NCBI GenBank assembly: GCA_044507115.1
Contig: JBIQJZ010000013.1
Span: forward strand, 1 to 30,721
From: Chryseosolibacter sp044507115
GTDB taxonomy: Bacteria; Bacteroidota; Bacteroidia; Cytophagales; Cyclobacteriaceae
Direction: 5' to 3'
DNA length: 30,721 nt
A model generated the notes under the pieces. That model was not told the DNA's origin. It did no database searches and saw only the letters and a list, made by a program, of their open reading frames with translations. The position numbers and the translations under genes are program-made. Below, in pieces: positions 23,356-30,721 of the stretch (the stretch's first letter is position 1; each line of letters starts with the position of its first letter).

Positions 23356-23394
23356 TAAAAAGAAAAACCCTCCACGGCTAGGCGTAGAGGGTTT
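23356..23394 (-). terminator. Rho-independent terminator of rpsT
   Basis: On the minus strand an eight-base arm (AAACCCTC) and, after one mismatch, three more pairs enclose a six-base loop. The returning arm GAGGGTTT runs into a T-rich tail (TTTTTCTTTTT, positions 23367 down to 23357). The structure begins 29 bases beyond the rpsT stop codon and separates rpsT from radC. Confidence 0.85.
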
Positions 23395-23422
23395 CCCTTT
23401 TGCAGGTTTTCCTGACTATTTC

Positions 23423-23674
23423 TTACAGTTTGTTGACGAGTTTTGCGAGTTTGGATTTCTGGTTCGCAGCCTTCTTCCAATGGATCACATTGTTTTTCGC
23501 AAGTTTGTCAATCATCGCAGAAACCTTCTTGAGCAATTCGCTGGCTTCTGACTTCTCTTTGGTCGCTTTCAGCCTCTTCACAAACGTCCTCGTGGTCTTA
23601 TGCTGATACCGGTTACGCAGGCGCTTGGTTTCGTTCGCCCGCATTCTCTTTTCTGCTGATTTATGATTTGCCAT
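23423..23674 (-). CDS. rpsT: Small ribosomal subunit protein bS20
   Basis: The 83-residue product is a complete S20: MANHKSAEKRMRANE at the start, then a lysine- and arginine-rich three-helix chain and a conserved C-terminal region (NNVIHWKKAANQKSKLAK). S20 binds 16S rRNA in the small subunit. The frame is open 21 codons further upstream, but MANHKSAEKR is the conserved N-terminus and the ATG at 23674 follows a good promoter. It is a single-gene unit bounded by its own promoter and terminator. Confidence 0.97.
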   Translation of the reverse strand: MANHKSAEKRMRANETKRLRNRYQHKTTRTFVKRLKATKEKSEASELLKKVSAMIDKLAKNNVIHWKKAANQKSKLAKLVNKL

Positions 23675-23700
23675 AATGATCTTTTCCAAAATAAGGACTG

Positions 23701-23730
23701 CAAAGGTAAGGAGAATTGGCAAAAATCCAA
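23701..23730 (-). promoter_or_regulatory. Promoter of rpsT
   Basis: On the minus strand TTG (23730-23728), a spacer of exactly 19 bases and TACCTTTG (23708-23701) match the Bacteroidota vegetative promoter TTG-N17-23-TAnnTTTG with no mismatch. Transcription should begin near 23694, about 20 bases before the rpsT ATG. This is the clearest promoter in the window and sits at a gene expected to be highly expressed. Confidence 0.7.
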
Positions 23731-23835
23731 CGGCCAACAGCTGGAAAAAGTACGGTTTTCCGGTAGTCCAGGGTTTGCTAACCAGGTCCCAGACAGGCGA
23801 TTTTGCATCAGGAAGCTGTTTCGAGGCTCTTAATC

Positions 23836-24795
23836 ATGAAAAAGACCCTATTGATCCTCCTTGTGGCACTCCCCCAGGCAGAGGTGCCGTCATGGGGATT
23901 TTTTGCCCATAAAAAAATAAACCGACTGGCTGTATTCACCCTGCCGCCTCCCATGATCGGCTTTTACAAAGCTAACCTGGCATTTATCGAGGAGACCGCC
24001 GTCAATCCGGATCGGCGCCGGTATGTGGTGGAGGCCGAAGGCCCCCGGCATTTTCTGGATGCCGACCACTACGGCGACAGTGTTTTCGCAATGTTGCCCC
24101 CGCGGTGGGACATGGCGGTCAGAACGTTCGGAAAAGATACTCTTAAGAAGCACGGAGTCCTACCCTGGCATCTGTATACCGTGTACCGACGTCTCCAGGA
24201 TGCGTTTCTGGTGAAAGATCCTGCCCGGATTCTCCGGCTTTCTGCTGAGCTCGGACATTATGTATCGGACGCACACGTGCCGTTACACACGACGCGGAAC
24301 TACAACGGCCAATTGACGGGACAGGAGGGTATACACGGATTATGGGAATCCCGCCTCCCGGAACTCTTTTCAGAAAAATTTGAGCTATTTGTTGGCAAGG
24401 CAACCTATCTGAATAATCCACGGCAAACGATCTGGCAGATCGTAGAATCTGCGCATGCATTAGTGCCGGAGGTCTTGCGAACGGAGAAGCTTCTTGCTGA
24501 GCGATTCGGCGAAAAGCGATTTTCATTTGAAGCCCGTGGAAGCGCGACCATAAAGGTCCATTCACAGGAATACGCTCGGGTCTACCACCGGATGCTCGGC
24601 GGTATGGTAGAAAAGCAAATGCGGGCGTCGGTCAAAGCAACCGGCGATCTGTGGTATACCGCATGGGTGGATGCAGGGCAGCCCAATCTTACCGAGCTGA
24701 TTTCCCACCAACCTTCAGAAGAGGAAATCCGACGCCGTCTTGAAGAACTGGAGAGCTGGAAGATCAGGCGAAGTCTCCCGCGGATCCACGAGTGA
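23836..24795 (+). CDS. Exported zinc phospholipase C / S1-P1 nuclease-like protein
   Basis: The 319-residue protein has a signal peptide ending just before W20. An N-terminal Trp freed by cleavage is a zinc ligand in the S1/P1 nuclease and zinc phospholipase C superfamily. W20 and H25 have the spacing of Trp1 and His6 in P1 nuclease. H141-x3-D145, H151 and H167-x3-E171 (GHYVSD, PLHT, IHGLWE) match the spacing of the other trinuclear zinc ligands, and H72, D75 and H112 are candidates for the rest. It should cut phosphodiester bonds in phospholipids or nucleic acids outside the cell or in the periplasm; which one cannot be told. The ATG at 23836 begins the signal peptide. It precedes susC by 83 bases. 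Confidence 0.8.
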   Translation: MKKTLLILLVALPQAEVPSWGFFAHKKINRLAVFTLPPPMIGFYKANLAFIEETAVNPDRRRYVVEAEGPRHFLDADHYGDSVFAMLPPRWDMAVRTFGKDTLKKHGVLPWHLYTVYRRLQDAFLVKDPARILRLSAELGHYVSDAHVPLHTTRNYNGQLTGQEGIHGLWESRLPELFSEKFELFVGKATYLNNPRQTIWQIVESAHALVPEVLRTEKLLAERFGEKRFSFEARGSATIKVHSQEYARVYHRMLGGMVEKQMRASVKATGDLWYTAWVDAGQPNLTELISHQPSEEEIRRRLEELESWKIRRSLPRIHE

Positions 24796-24878
24796 GCACG
24801 TGTTACATCGAAGCAGCAGCCATCACGTTGGCACAGGCCTTTTACCTCGTTTCTGAATGTGGAACTAACAATGCACGT

Positions 24879-27800
24879 ATGAAACGATTTCTACTGATCC
24901 TGATGTCTTTGCAGTTGGCTTCGGCTGCTTGGGCGCAGGTGGCGGAAGTTACCGGAACGGTGACCTCTGCCGAAGATGGTCTACCGATACCCGGTGTGAA
25001 CATCGTTGTCGGGGGGACGACAAGAGGAACCACGACTGACGTGGATGGTAACTACTCCCTCACGCTTGGTTCCGGGGAGAACACGATTGTTTTTTCGTTC
25101 GTGGGCTTCAGAACCGTTACCCAGGAGGTGAATGGGCGATCGAGAATTGACGTGACGCTTGAAGCGGATATTCTGGCGCTGGACGAAGTCGTAGTCGTTG
25201 GCTACGGCGAACAGCGCAAGATTGACATCACAGGTTCTGTCTCCAACGTGGAAGGCGAAGATATTTCGCGGCAACCGTCTCCGAACCCGATCAGTTCGCT
25301 ACAAGGTCGCGTAGCGGGTGTTCAGATCACTAATTCAGGTTCGCCGGGAGCATCACCCCAGATAAGGATTCGTGGTACGGGCACCGTGTATGGAGATCCA
25401 AACCCTCTATACGTCGTTGATGGAGTGTGGTATGATGACATCAGCTTTCTGAATCCCGGCGACATCGCCGATATCAGTATTCTCAAGGATGCATCATCTC
25501 AGTCGATATACGGCGTTCGTGCAGCCAATGGTGTGGTGTTGGTTACCACCAAGAAGGGCAAACGAGACGGCCCTGCAACCGTGACATACAACGGCTTCTT
25601 TGGAACTCAGGTAGTGACAAACAAAGTTGACATGGCAACGGGACCTCAATTCGCAACGATGATAAACGAACTTGACGTTATCACGGGTGCGGAGGAGAGT
25701 TATCCTTCGCCAGGCAGTTTCTCCACGACGGATTGGTACGATGAGATTCTTCGTGCTGCTCCAATCTGGAATCACCAGATTTCCGTCTCGGGAGGAGGAG
25801 AACATTCAACGTTCAACTTTTCGCTCGGTTATCTCGATCAGGATGGAATCGTGGAGGGAAACTCGTTCCAGCGATATACCGCGCGACTGCAGAATGACTT
25901 CCAGGTTTTTGATTTCCTGAATGTAGGTTATACGATTACCGGTGCGATCAACAACTCGAAAGACATTCCTGGCAGTATTTTCCTTCAGATGTTTGCCGCA
26001 TCACCGATTACTCCTGTCTTTGAAAGCGATGGGTCATACGGTGATCCGAATGACTACGCCGCGGGTTCTTCGACGCGATACAATCCGAGAGCGACGATCG
26101 ACTTCTTCGATCAGGAGTCGCAGAATTATCGCATGACCGGGAATGTTTTTGCAGAGTTAAATTTCTTAAAGCACTTTACATTCCGGACAAGTCTCGGTGC
26201 TGACTTCGGAGAGAATGAATTGCGCAACTACACACCTGCGTATGAAGCCACGTTGTCGCAACGACGCGATGTAAGCCTTCTGAGAAGAGAGCGATCGGAG
26301 ACGCGCAACTGGATAGTCGAGAACACGCTCACATATTCGAATCAAATAGACGAGACACACGACTTTACGATCTTACTCGGTCAGGGAGCACAACAATATC
26401 GCTTCTATAAGTTGATCGGAACAGCGGAGAATGTTCCGAATAATTCCGAGGGTGATTACTACTTCACGCTTGGAGACCCTGGAACCAATCTTGTCGATGA
26501 TGAAGGCGATCTAAGCACTGTCGCTTCTTATTTCGCGCGGGTCAACTACTCGCTGATGGATCGCTACTTGCTGACCGCCTCTTTTCGAGCTGACGGCTCG
26601 TCAAAATTTGGCGCCGGCGACCGGTGGGGTTACTTCCCTTCGGTCGGCGTGGGTTGGGTTATCAGTGAGGAGGGGTTCATGCAAGAGCAAACGACTTTCG
26701 ACAATCTGAAGTTGCGCGCCAGCTGGGGAAAAATCGGGAATAGCTCCGTCCCTGCTAACACTTCGGTACTGCGCGTTACACAGACACCACAACTCATCTA
26801 CGTCGGGGGCAATGGTGAAACGCTTGCCGGTGCCAGCATAAATACCATTACGCCACCGACGACGGTTTGGGAGACCGGAGTGGGGACAGACATCGGACTG
26901 GAAGCGAATTTTCTTGACTATCGGTTATATGCTGAGGTCGACTACTACGTGAAGGATACACGAGACGCCATCTTTGCGATCCCGATCCTTCGTTCGCTCG
27001 GTACCAGTGCTGGAACCATCGTTGCGAATCAGGCCACTTTCCGAAACAAAGGGTTTGAGTTTATGCTTACCTGGAGCGATCAGCCAGGTGACGATTTCAA
27101 CTATTCGATAAGCGCAAATCTTGGAATCAATGAGAACGAAGTATTGGAAGTGGCTACGGGCGGAAACCCGATTGATCAGGCAGTAGGAACGACAGGAGGC
27201 GCGCCAAACACACGGACAGTCGTGGGCGAACCGATCGGTCAATTCTTCGGATTCCAGGTTGCTGGCATTTTTCAGTCGCAAAGCGATATTGAATCTTATG
27301 TGTCTGATGAGGGCGTGATACTCCAGCCCAACGCGGTCCCCGGTGATTTCAAATATGCGAACATCAATGGCGACGACCGGATCGATGGAGGCGACCACGT
27401 ATTCCTTGGTAATCCCAATCCCCGTTATACATATGGATTGAACACCAACTGGCGATTCAAGGCGTTTGACCTTACGCTGGATTTTCAGGGTGTCGCTGAT
27501 GTAGAGTTGTATAACGCTAATCTCGGCCTGCGCTTCGGTACCGAGAATTTCACTCGCGAGTTCTACGAAAACAGGTGGCGAGGACCGGGGACATCAAATG
27601 AATATCCCTCCGTTAACATTGGTGGCGGCGATAACTATAAATCGAATTCATTCTTTGTCGAAAGCGGCGACTATTTCCGCGTGCGAAATATTCAGCTTGG
27701 TTTCACGCTGCCGACGGCAACAACGGAACGTTGGAGGATCAGCTCGCTGAGGATTTTTGCAAACGCGCAGAATGCGTTGACCTTTTTCACGTACCGAGGT

Positions 27801-27920
27801 ATGACTCCGGAGATTATCGGTGATCCCAACGCTGATGCCGCACCGACGAAGGCGGGCGTTGATACAAACGTTTACCCCATGTTTGCTACGTATAATATTG
27901 GTCTCAATGTGACATTCTAA
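24879..27920 (+). CDS. SusC/RagA-type TonB-linked outer-membrane protein
   Basis: The 1013-residue transporter has a signal peptide (MKRFLLILMSLQLASAAWAQ), a carboxypeptidase-regulatory-like domain at about 24-105 (VTGTVTSAEDGLPIPGVNI), the SusC hallmark DEVVVVGYGEQRKIDITGSV, a plug at about 115-225 (SLQGRVAGVQI, PLYVVDGV, ISILKDASSQSIYGVRAANGV) and a large beta-barrel ending in YNIGLNVTF. No STN domain is present, so it is a plain SusC. It should import oligosaccharides across the outer membrane with SusD as a lid. The ATG at 24879 is the signal peptide start; a GTG at 24792 would add 29 residues before it. susD follows after 11 bases. Confidence 0.96.
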   Translation: MKRFLLILMSLQLASAAWAQVAEVTGTVTSAEDGLPIPGVNIVVGGTTRGTTTDVDGNYSLTLGSGENTIVFSFVGFRTVTQEVNGRSRIDVTLEADILALDEVVVVGYGEQRKIDITGSVSNVEGEDISRQPSPNPISSLQGRVAGVQITNSGSPGASPQIRIRGTGTVYGDPNPLYVVDGVWYDDISFLNPGDIADISILKDASSQSIYGVRAANGVVLVTTKKGKRDGPATVTYNGFFGTQVVTNKVDMATGPQFATMINELDVITGAEESYPSPGSFSTTDWYDEILRAAPIWNHQISVSGGGEHSTFNFSLGYLDQDGIVEGNSFQRYTARLQNDFQVFDFLNVGYTITGAINNSKDIPGSIFLQMFAASPITPVFESDGSYGDPNDYAAGSSTRYNPRATIDFFDQESQNYRMTGNVFAELNFLKHFTFRTSLGADFGENELRNYTPAYEATLSQRRDVSLLRRERSETRNWIVENTLTYSNQIDETHDFTILLGQGAQQYRFYKLIGTAENVPNNSEGDYYFTLGDPGTNLVDDEGDLSTVASYFARVNYSLMDRYLLTASFRADGSSKFGAGDRWGYFPSVGVGWVISEEGFMQEQTTFDNLKLRASWGKIGNSSVPANTSVLRVTQTPQLIYVGGNGETLAGASINTITPPTTVWETGVGTDIGLEANFLDYRLYAEVDYYVKDTRDAIFAIPILRSLGTSAGTIVANQATFRNKGFEFMLTWSDQPGDDFNYSISANLGINENEVLEVATGGNPIDQAVGTTGGAPNTRTVVGEPIGQFFGFQVAGIFQSQSDIESYVSDEGVILQPNAVPGDFKYANINGDDRIDGGDHVFLGNPNPRYTYGLNTNWRFKAFDLTLDFQGVADVELYNANLGLRFGTENFTREFYENRWRGPGTSNEYPSVNIGGGDNYKSNSFFVESGDYFRVRNIQLGFTLPTATTERWRISSLRIFANAQNALTFFTYRGMTPEIIGDPNADAAPTKAGVDTNVYPMFATYNIGLNVTF

Positions 27921-27931
27921 CTCCAGCAAGT

Positions 27932-29413
27932 ATGAAAGCCTTTTTTGAAACAGTCGCAGGAAAGAGATTCAGCGTGCTGTTGGTATGCCTGCTGACAGTG
28001 TCAGCGAGCTGCAACGAAAATTTCCTTGAAGTTCCTCCGCAGGGCGAGGAGCCGTCAGAACAATTCTGGGTGTCGGCAGATGATGCCGCCAAAGCTGTTA
28101 ATGCGATGTATGCCAACCTAAGAGGATGGACGCAGGTTGCTTTCGCACCAATAGCGATAGAGAGTCTCGGGTCCGATGATACAGAGAAGGGGAGTTCTCC
28201 GACCGATGCGGCGTTCCTCAATACATACGATAACTTCACTGTCTCGCCGACAGATGGCCAGCTTCTTGAGTTCTGGACAGGACAGTACCAATCTGTCAAT
28301 CTAGCCAATCAGGTCCTTGATAATGTTCCGAACATTTCATTGGATCAAGGTCTGCGAGAGCGTTATCTCGCGGAGGCGAAGTTTATCCGGGCATATGCTT
28401 ATTTCAGATTGACACGCGCTTTTGGGGATGTGCCGCTTCGCCTGCATGTCGCGGATGATGTTGAAGAATACAATCTTCCGCGCAGTACACAGTCAGAAGT
28501 GTATACACAGATCGAACAGGACCTGACCGACGCGGCAGCGGTGCTTCCGGGGTCCTACACCGGCATCGATGTTGGACGAATTACACGAGGGGCGGCACTT
28601 GCGTTGCATGCGAAGGTGGCTATGTATCAGAATAAGTGGGACGATGTTCTCCGGCTGACCGACGAAGTGATGACACTCGGCTATTCGCTGTTTCCGGATT
28701 TTGAACAACTCTTCCGCGTGCAAAACGAAAATTCCAGCGAATCGATATTCGAAATTCAGGCCGCGGTTATACAGGGAAATCCCGACGCGTCGAATTCACA
28801 ATATTCACAAGTACAAGGTGTGCGCGGCTCGACTGGCGGCGGCTGGGGTTTCAATGTTCCAACGGATGACTTGGTAGCAGCGTTTGAAGAAGGTGACCCT
28901 CGCATGGATGCTACGGTAATATTCCGAGGTGAAACAACACCGCAAGGCGATGTTATCCCTGAAGTCGGAGACAATCCGCGATATAATCAGAAGTCATATG
29001 TGCCCTTCAGCCAACATGTTGCCGGTTACAACGAAGGTGCTGAACAAAATATCCGGGTTATACGCTATGCAGACGTCCTGTTGATGAACGCGGAGGCTAA
29101 CAACGAACTGGGTAACACCGAGGAGGCGCTTGAGGTACTCGAAATGGTAAGAGCGCGTGCCCGGGGAGGCGACGACAGCGTTCTGCCCGAGGTGACAACG
29201 ACGGATCAGGAGGAACTGCGACAAGCGATCTGGCACGAGCGCAGAGTGGAACTCGCAATGGAATTCGATCGCTACTTTGATGTTATCCGACAAGGACGCG
29301 GGGAGGAGGTATTTGGCCCGCTCGGTTGGAAGCCGCACAACAGGTTCTGGCCAATTCCGCAGACCGAAATTGATCTCAGCGGCAACGTGCTTTCGCAGAA
29401 CGAAGGGTATTGA
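27932..29413 (+). CDS. SusD/RagB-type nutrient-binding lipoprotein
   Basis: The 493-residue protein is a SusD: a lipoprotein signal with Cys near residue 27 (LLTVSASCNENFLEVPPQGEE), the usual tetratricopeptide-rich N-terminal half (RYLAEAKFIRAYAYFRLTRAFGDVPL) and the family ending, ERRVELAMEFDRYFDVIRQG followed by RFWPIPQTEIDLSGN. SusD sits on the cell surface, binds glycans and closes over SusC. The lipobox is not perfect (SASC), as is common in Bacteroidota. It is 11 bases behind susC and 22 bases before a glycoside-hydrolase-like lipoprotein, so the three are one operon. Confidence 0.96.
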   Translation: MKAFFETVAGKRFSVLLVCLLTVSASCNENFLEVPPQGEEPSEQFWVSADDAAKAVNAMYANLRGWTQVAFAPIAIESLGSDDTEKGSSPTDAAFLNTYDNFTVSPTDGQLLEFWTGQYQSVNLANQVLDNVPNISLDQGLRERYLAEAKFIRAYAYFRLTRAFGDVPLRLHVADDVEEYNLPRSTQSEVYTQIEQDLTDAAAVLPGSYTGIDVGRITRGAALALHAKVAMYQNKWDDVLRLTDEVMTLGYSLFPDFEQLFRVQNENSSESIFEIQAAVIQGNPDASNSQYSQVQGVRGSTGGGWGFNVPTDDLVAAFEEGDPRMDATVIFRGETTPQGDVIPEVGDNPRYNQKSYVPFSQHVAGYNEGAEQNIRVIRYADVLLMNAEANNELGNTEEALEVLEMVRARARGGDDSVLPEVTTTDQEELRQAIWHERRVELAMEFDRYFDVIRQGRGEEVFGPLGWKPHNRFWPIPQTEIDLSGNVLSQNEGY

Positions 29414-29435
29414 GCGCTGCAACGCAAATGACATT

Positions 29436-30721
29436 ATGAAGAACGTGTTGGTCATCATTCTTTGCGCATGCGTATTCGCAGCATGTACCCGACAGTTGGA
29501 AAATCAGGAGGCAGGTAGGGTCGATGAAACTGCGCTCAGTGACGACTCACTATTGACCCTTGTACAGTACCGCACGTTCCAGTATTTCTGGGACGGCGCG
29601 GAACCGACATCGGGTGCCGCGCGCGAACGGTTCCACGCCGATGACGTTTACCCCGAGAATGACAAGCACATCGTTACGTCCGGGGGGACCGGGTTCGGCG
29701 TGATGGCTGTCCTTGTTGGGATTGAACGAGGGTTCATCACTCGTGAGCAAGGGTTTCAGCGTTTGAGTAAACTGGTCAATTGGCTTGAAAAGGCCGACAG
29801 GTTTCACGGTGTCTGGCCGCACTGGATGAACGGAGAAACTGGTGAAGTGAAACCATTTAGTCCTCAGGACGACGGGGGCGACCTTGTAGAAACAGCGTTC
29901 CTGGCCCAGGGGCTGATCTGTGTTCGTGAATACTTTAAAGATGGCGACGAACAGGAGCGTGCCATGGCCGCGAAGATAGACAAGCTTTGGAAAGAGATCG
30001 AATGGGACTGGTATCGCCGTGGCAATCAGAACGTACTCTACTGGCATTGGTCTCCGCAGCACGCCTGGGCCATGAACTTCGCGGTTACGGGATACAACGA
30101 GTGCCATATCATGTATATACTTGCAGCTTCATCGCCAACGCATGGGATACCCCCCGAAGTGTACCACGAAGGCTGGGCGCGTGGAGGTGAAATCGTCAAC
30201 GATCCAGGCCACGAGCAATATGGATATCATCTAGCGCTTCGGCATAACGGTGCTCAGCAATACGGCGGCCCCCTTTTCTGGGCGCATTACTCCTATCTTG
30301 GCCTGGATCCAAGAGATCTGAAAGATCGGTACGCTGACTACTGGGAGCACAATCGCAATCATACGTTGATCAATCGCGCATACTGTCTGCAGAATCCAAA
30401 ATACTTTGAAGGGTACGGAGAGAACTGCTGGGGTTTGACCGCCAGCTATTCGGTGAACGGATATTCGGCTCACCATCCTGAAAACGACCTCGGCGTGATT
30501 ACGCCTACGGCAGCCCTGTCTTCGTTCCCTTATACGCCCGAGGAATCCATGAAGGTCGTTCGCTATTTATACGACAGTCTGCGAGGAAAAGTATGGGGGG
30601 AGTACGGATTCTATGATGCCTTTAGCGAAGAGAACAACTGGTATCCGCCGCGTTACCTCGCGATCGATCAGGGGCCAATTGTGGTAATGATTGAAAACCA
30701 TCGCACTGGCCTATTGTGGGA
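29436..30721 (+). CDS. Glucoamylase-like / GH144-type lipoprotein, cut by the window edge
   Basis: This frame is open from the ATG at 29436 to the last base, giving 428 residues without a stop; the C-terminus is missing. A lipoprotein signal (VFAAC, lipidated C17) is followed by TLVQYRTFQYFWDGAEP, VTSGGTGFGVMAVLVGIERG and VWPHWMNGETG, the alpha-barrel pattern of the glucoamylase-like domain PF10091. Endo-beta-1,2-glucanases and sophorohydrolases of family GH144 belong to it. Acidic residues D145, D149, E152 (DDGGDLVET) and E222 (TGYNECH) keep the spacing I recall for the key acids of the Chitinophaga enzyme, a comparison from memory. It probably cleaves a beta-glucan for uptake by the SusCD pair in front of it. 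The missing part is probably short. Confidence 0.85.
   Translation, partial: MKNVLVIILCACVFAACTRQLENQEAGRVDETALSDDSLLTLVQYRTFQYFWDGAEPTSGAARERFHADDVYPENDKHIVTSGGTGFGVMAVLVGIERGFITREQGFQRLSKLVNWLEKADRFHGVWPHWMNGETGEVKPFSPQDDGGDLVETAFLAQGLICVREYFKDGDEQERAMAAKIDKLWKEIEWDWYRRGNQNVLYWHWSPQHAWAMNFAVTGYNECHIMYILAASSPTHGIPPEVYHEGWARGGEIVNDPGHEQYGYHLALRHNGAQQYGGPLFWAHYSYLGLDPRDLKDRYADYWEHNRNHTLINRAYCLQNPKYFEGYGENCWGLTASYSVNGYSAHHPENDLGVITPTAALSSFPYTPEESMKVVRYLYDSLRGKVWGEYGFYDAFSEENNWYPPRYLAIDQGPIVVMIENHRTGLLW

Noticed and set aside
23675..23737. N-terminal extension of bS20
   Set aside because: MANHKSAEKR is the conserved start of bS20, and the rpsT promoter lies inside the extension.
23772..23800. 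Possible promoter of the PLC-like gene (TTTG, then GATTTTG about 20 bases on)
   Set aside because: The -7 box has two mismatches to TAnnTTTG, including the key TA pair.
24792..24878. N-terminal extension of SusC from a GTG codon
   Set aside because: The signal peptide starts at the ATG at 24879; an extension of 29 residues would bury it.

Overview
The window comes from a member of the Bacteroidota, most likely the Cytophagia/Cytophagales. Pointers are a SusC/SusD pair, a second TonB receptor followed by a DUF4249 lipoprotein, two DUF4199 membrane proteins, a BatA-domain protein, ribonuclease Y beside zapA and pheT, few Shine-Dalgarno sequences, and promoter candidates of the Bacteroidota form TTG-N17-23-TAnnTTTG. 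It looks like ordinary chromosome. I see no tRNA, rRNA, CRISPR array, insertion sequence or phage gene.

Layout. Positions 1-476 hold no recognisable gene but contain several small inverted repeats. A small zinc-ribbon protein (minus, 477-851) is divergent from a short single-stranded DNA-binding protein (plus, 1007-1348). An extended imperfect palindrome separates ssb from a tight plus-strand operon (1491-7854): BatA/vWA membrane protein, a dihydroorotase-like protein that has lost its metal and catalytic residues, two DUF4199 proteins and two family-2 glycosyltransferases. A bestrophin-like membrane protein (7925-8701) follows under its own promoter candidate.

From 15723 down to 8709 runs a four-gene minus-strand operon: an unrecognised exported protein, an STN-containing TonB-dependent receptor, a DUF4249 lipoprotein and a large exported protein that combines macroglobulin-like segments with a plug-like segment. 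The first three genes are linked by overlapping stop and start codons and the fourth follows after 12 bases, so they probably build one outer-membrane assembly. Its substrate is unknown and it is the best candidate here for an undescribed system.

Next, also on the minus strand, come housekeeping genes: pheT, a small coiled-coil protein, zapA and rny as one unit (20585-15813). Upstream of it lie rpsT with its promoter and terminator, radC, and a serine hydrolase (beta-lactamase family) overlapping a DUF1684 protein.

The right end is a plus-strand glycan-uptake locus: an exported zinc phospholipase C/S1-P1 nuclease-like protein (23836-24795), SusC (24879-27920), SusD (27932-29413) and a lipoprotein of the glucoamylase-like/GH144 type (29436 to the window edge, truncated). 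The enzyme type suggests a polysaccharide utilization locus for a beta-glucan, perhaps beta-1,2-glucan. That substrate is inferred only from family resemblance. All family calls were made by reading the sequence, without database searches.
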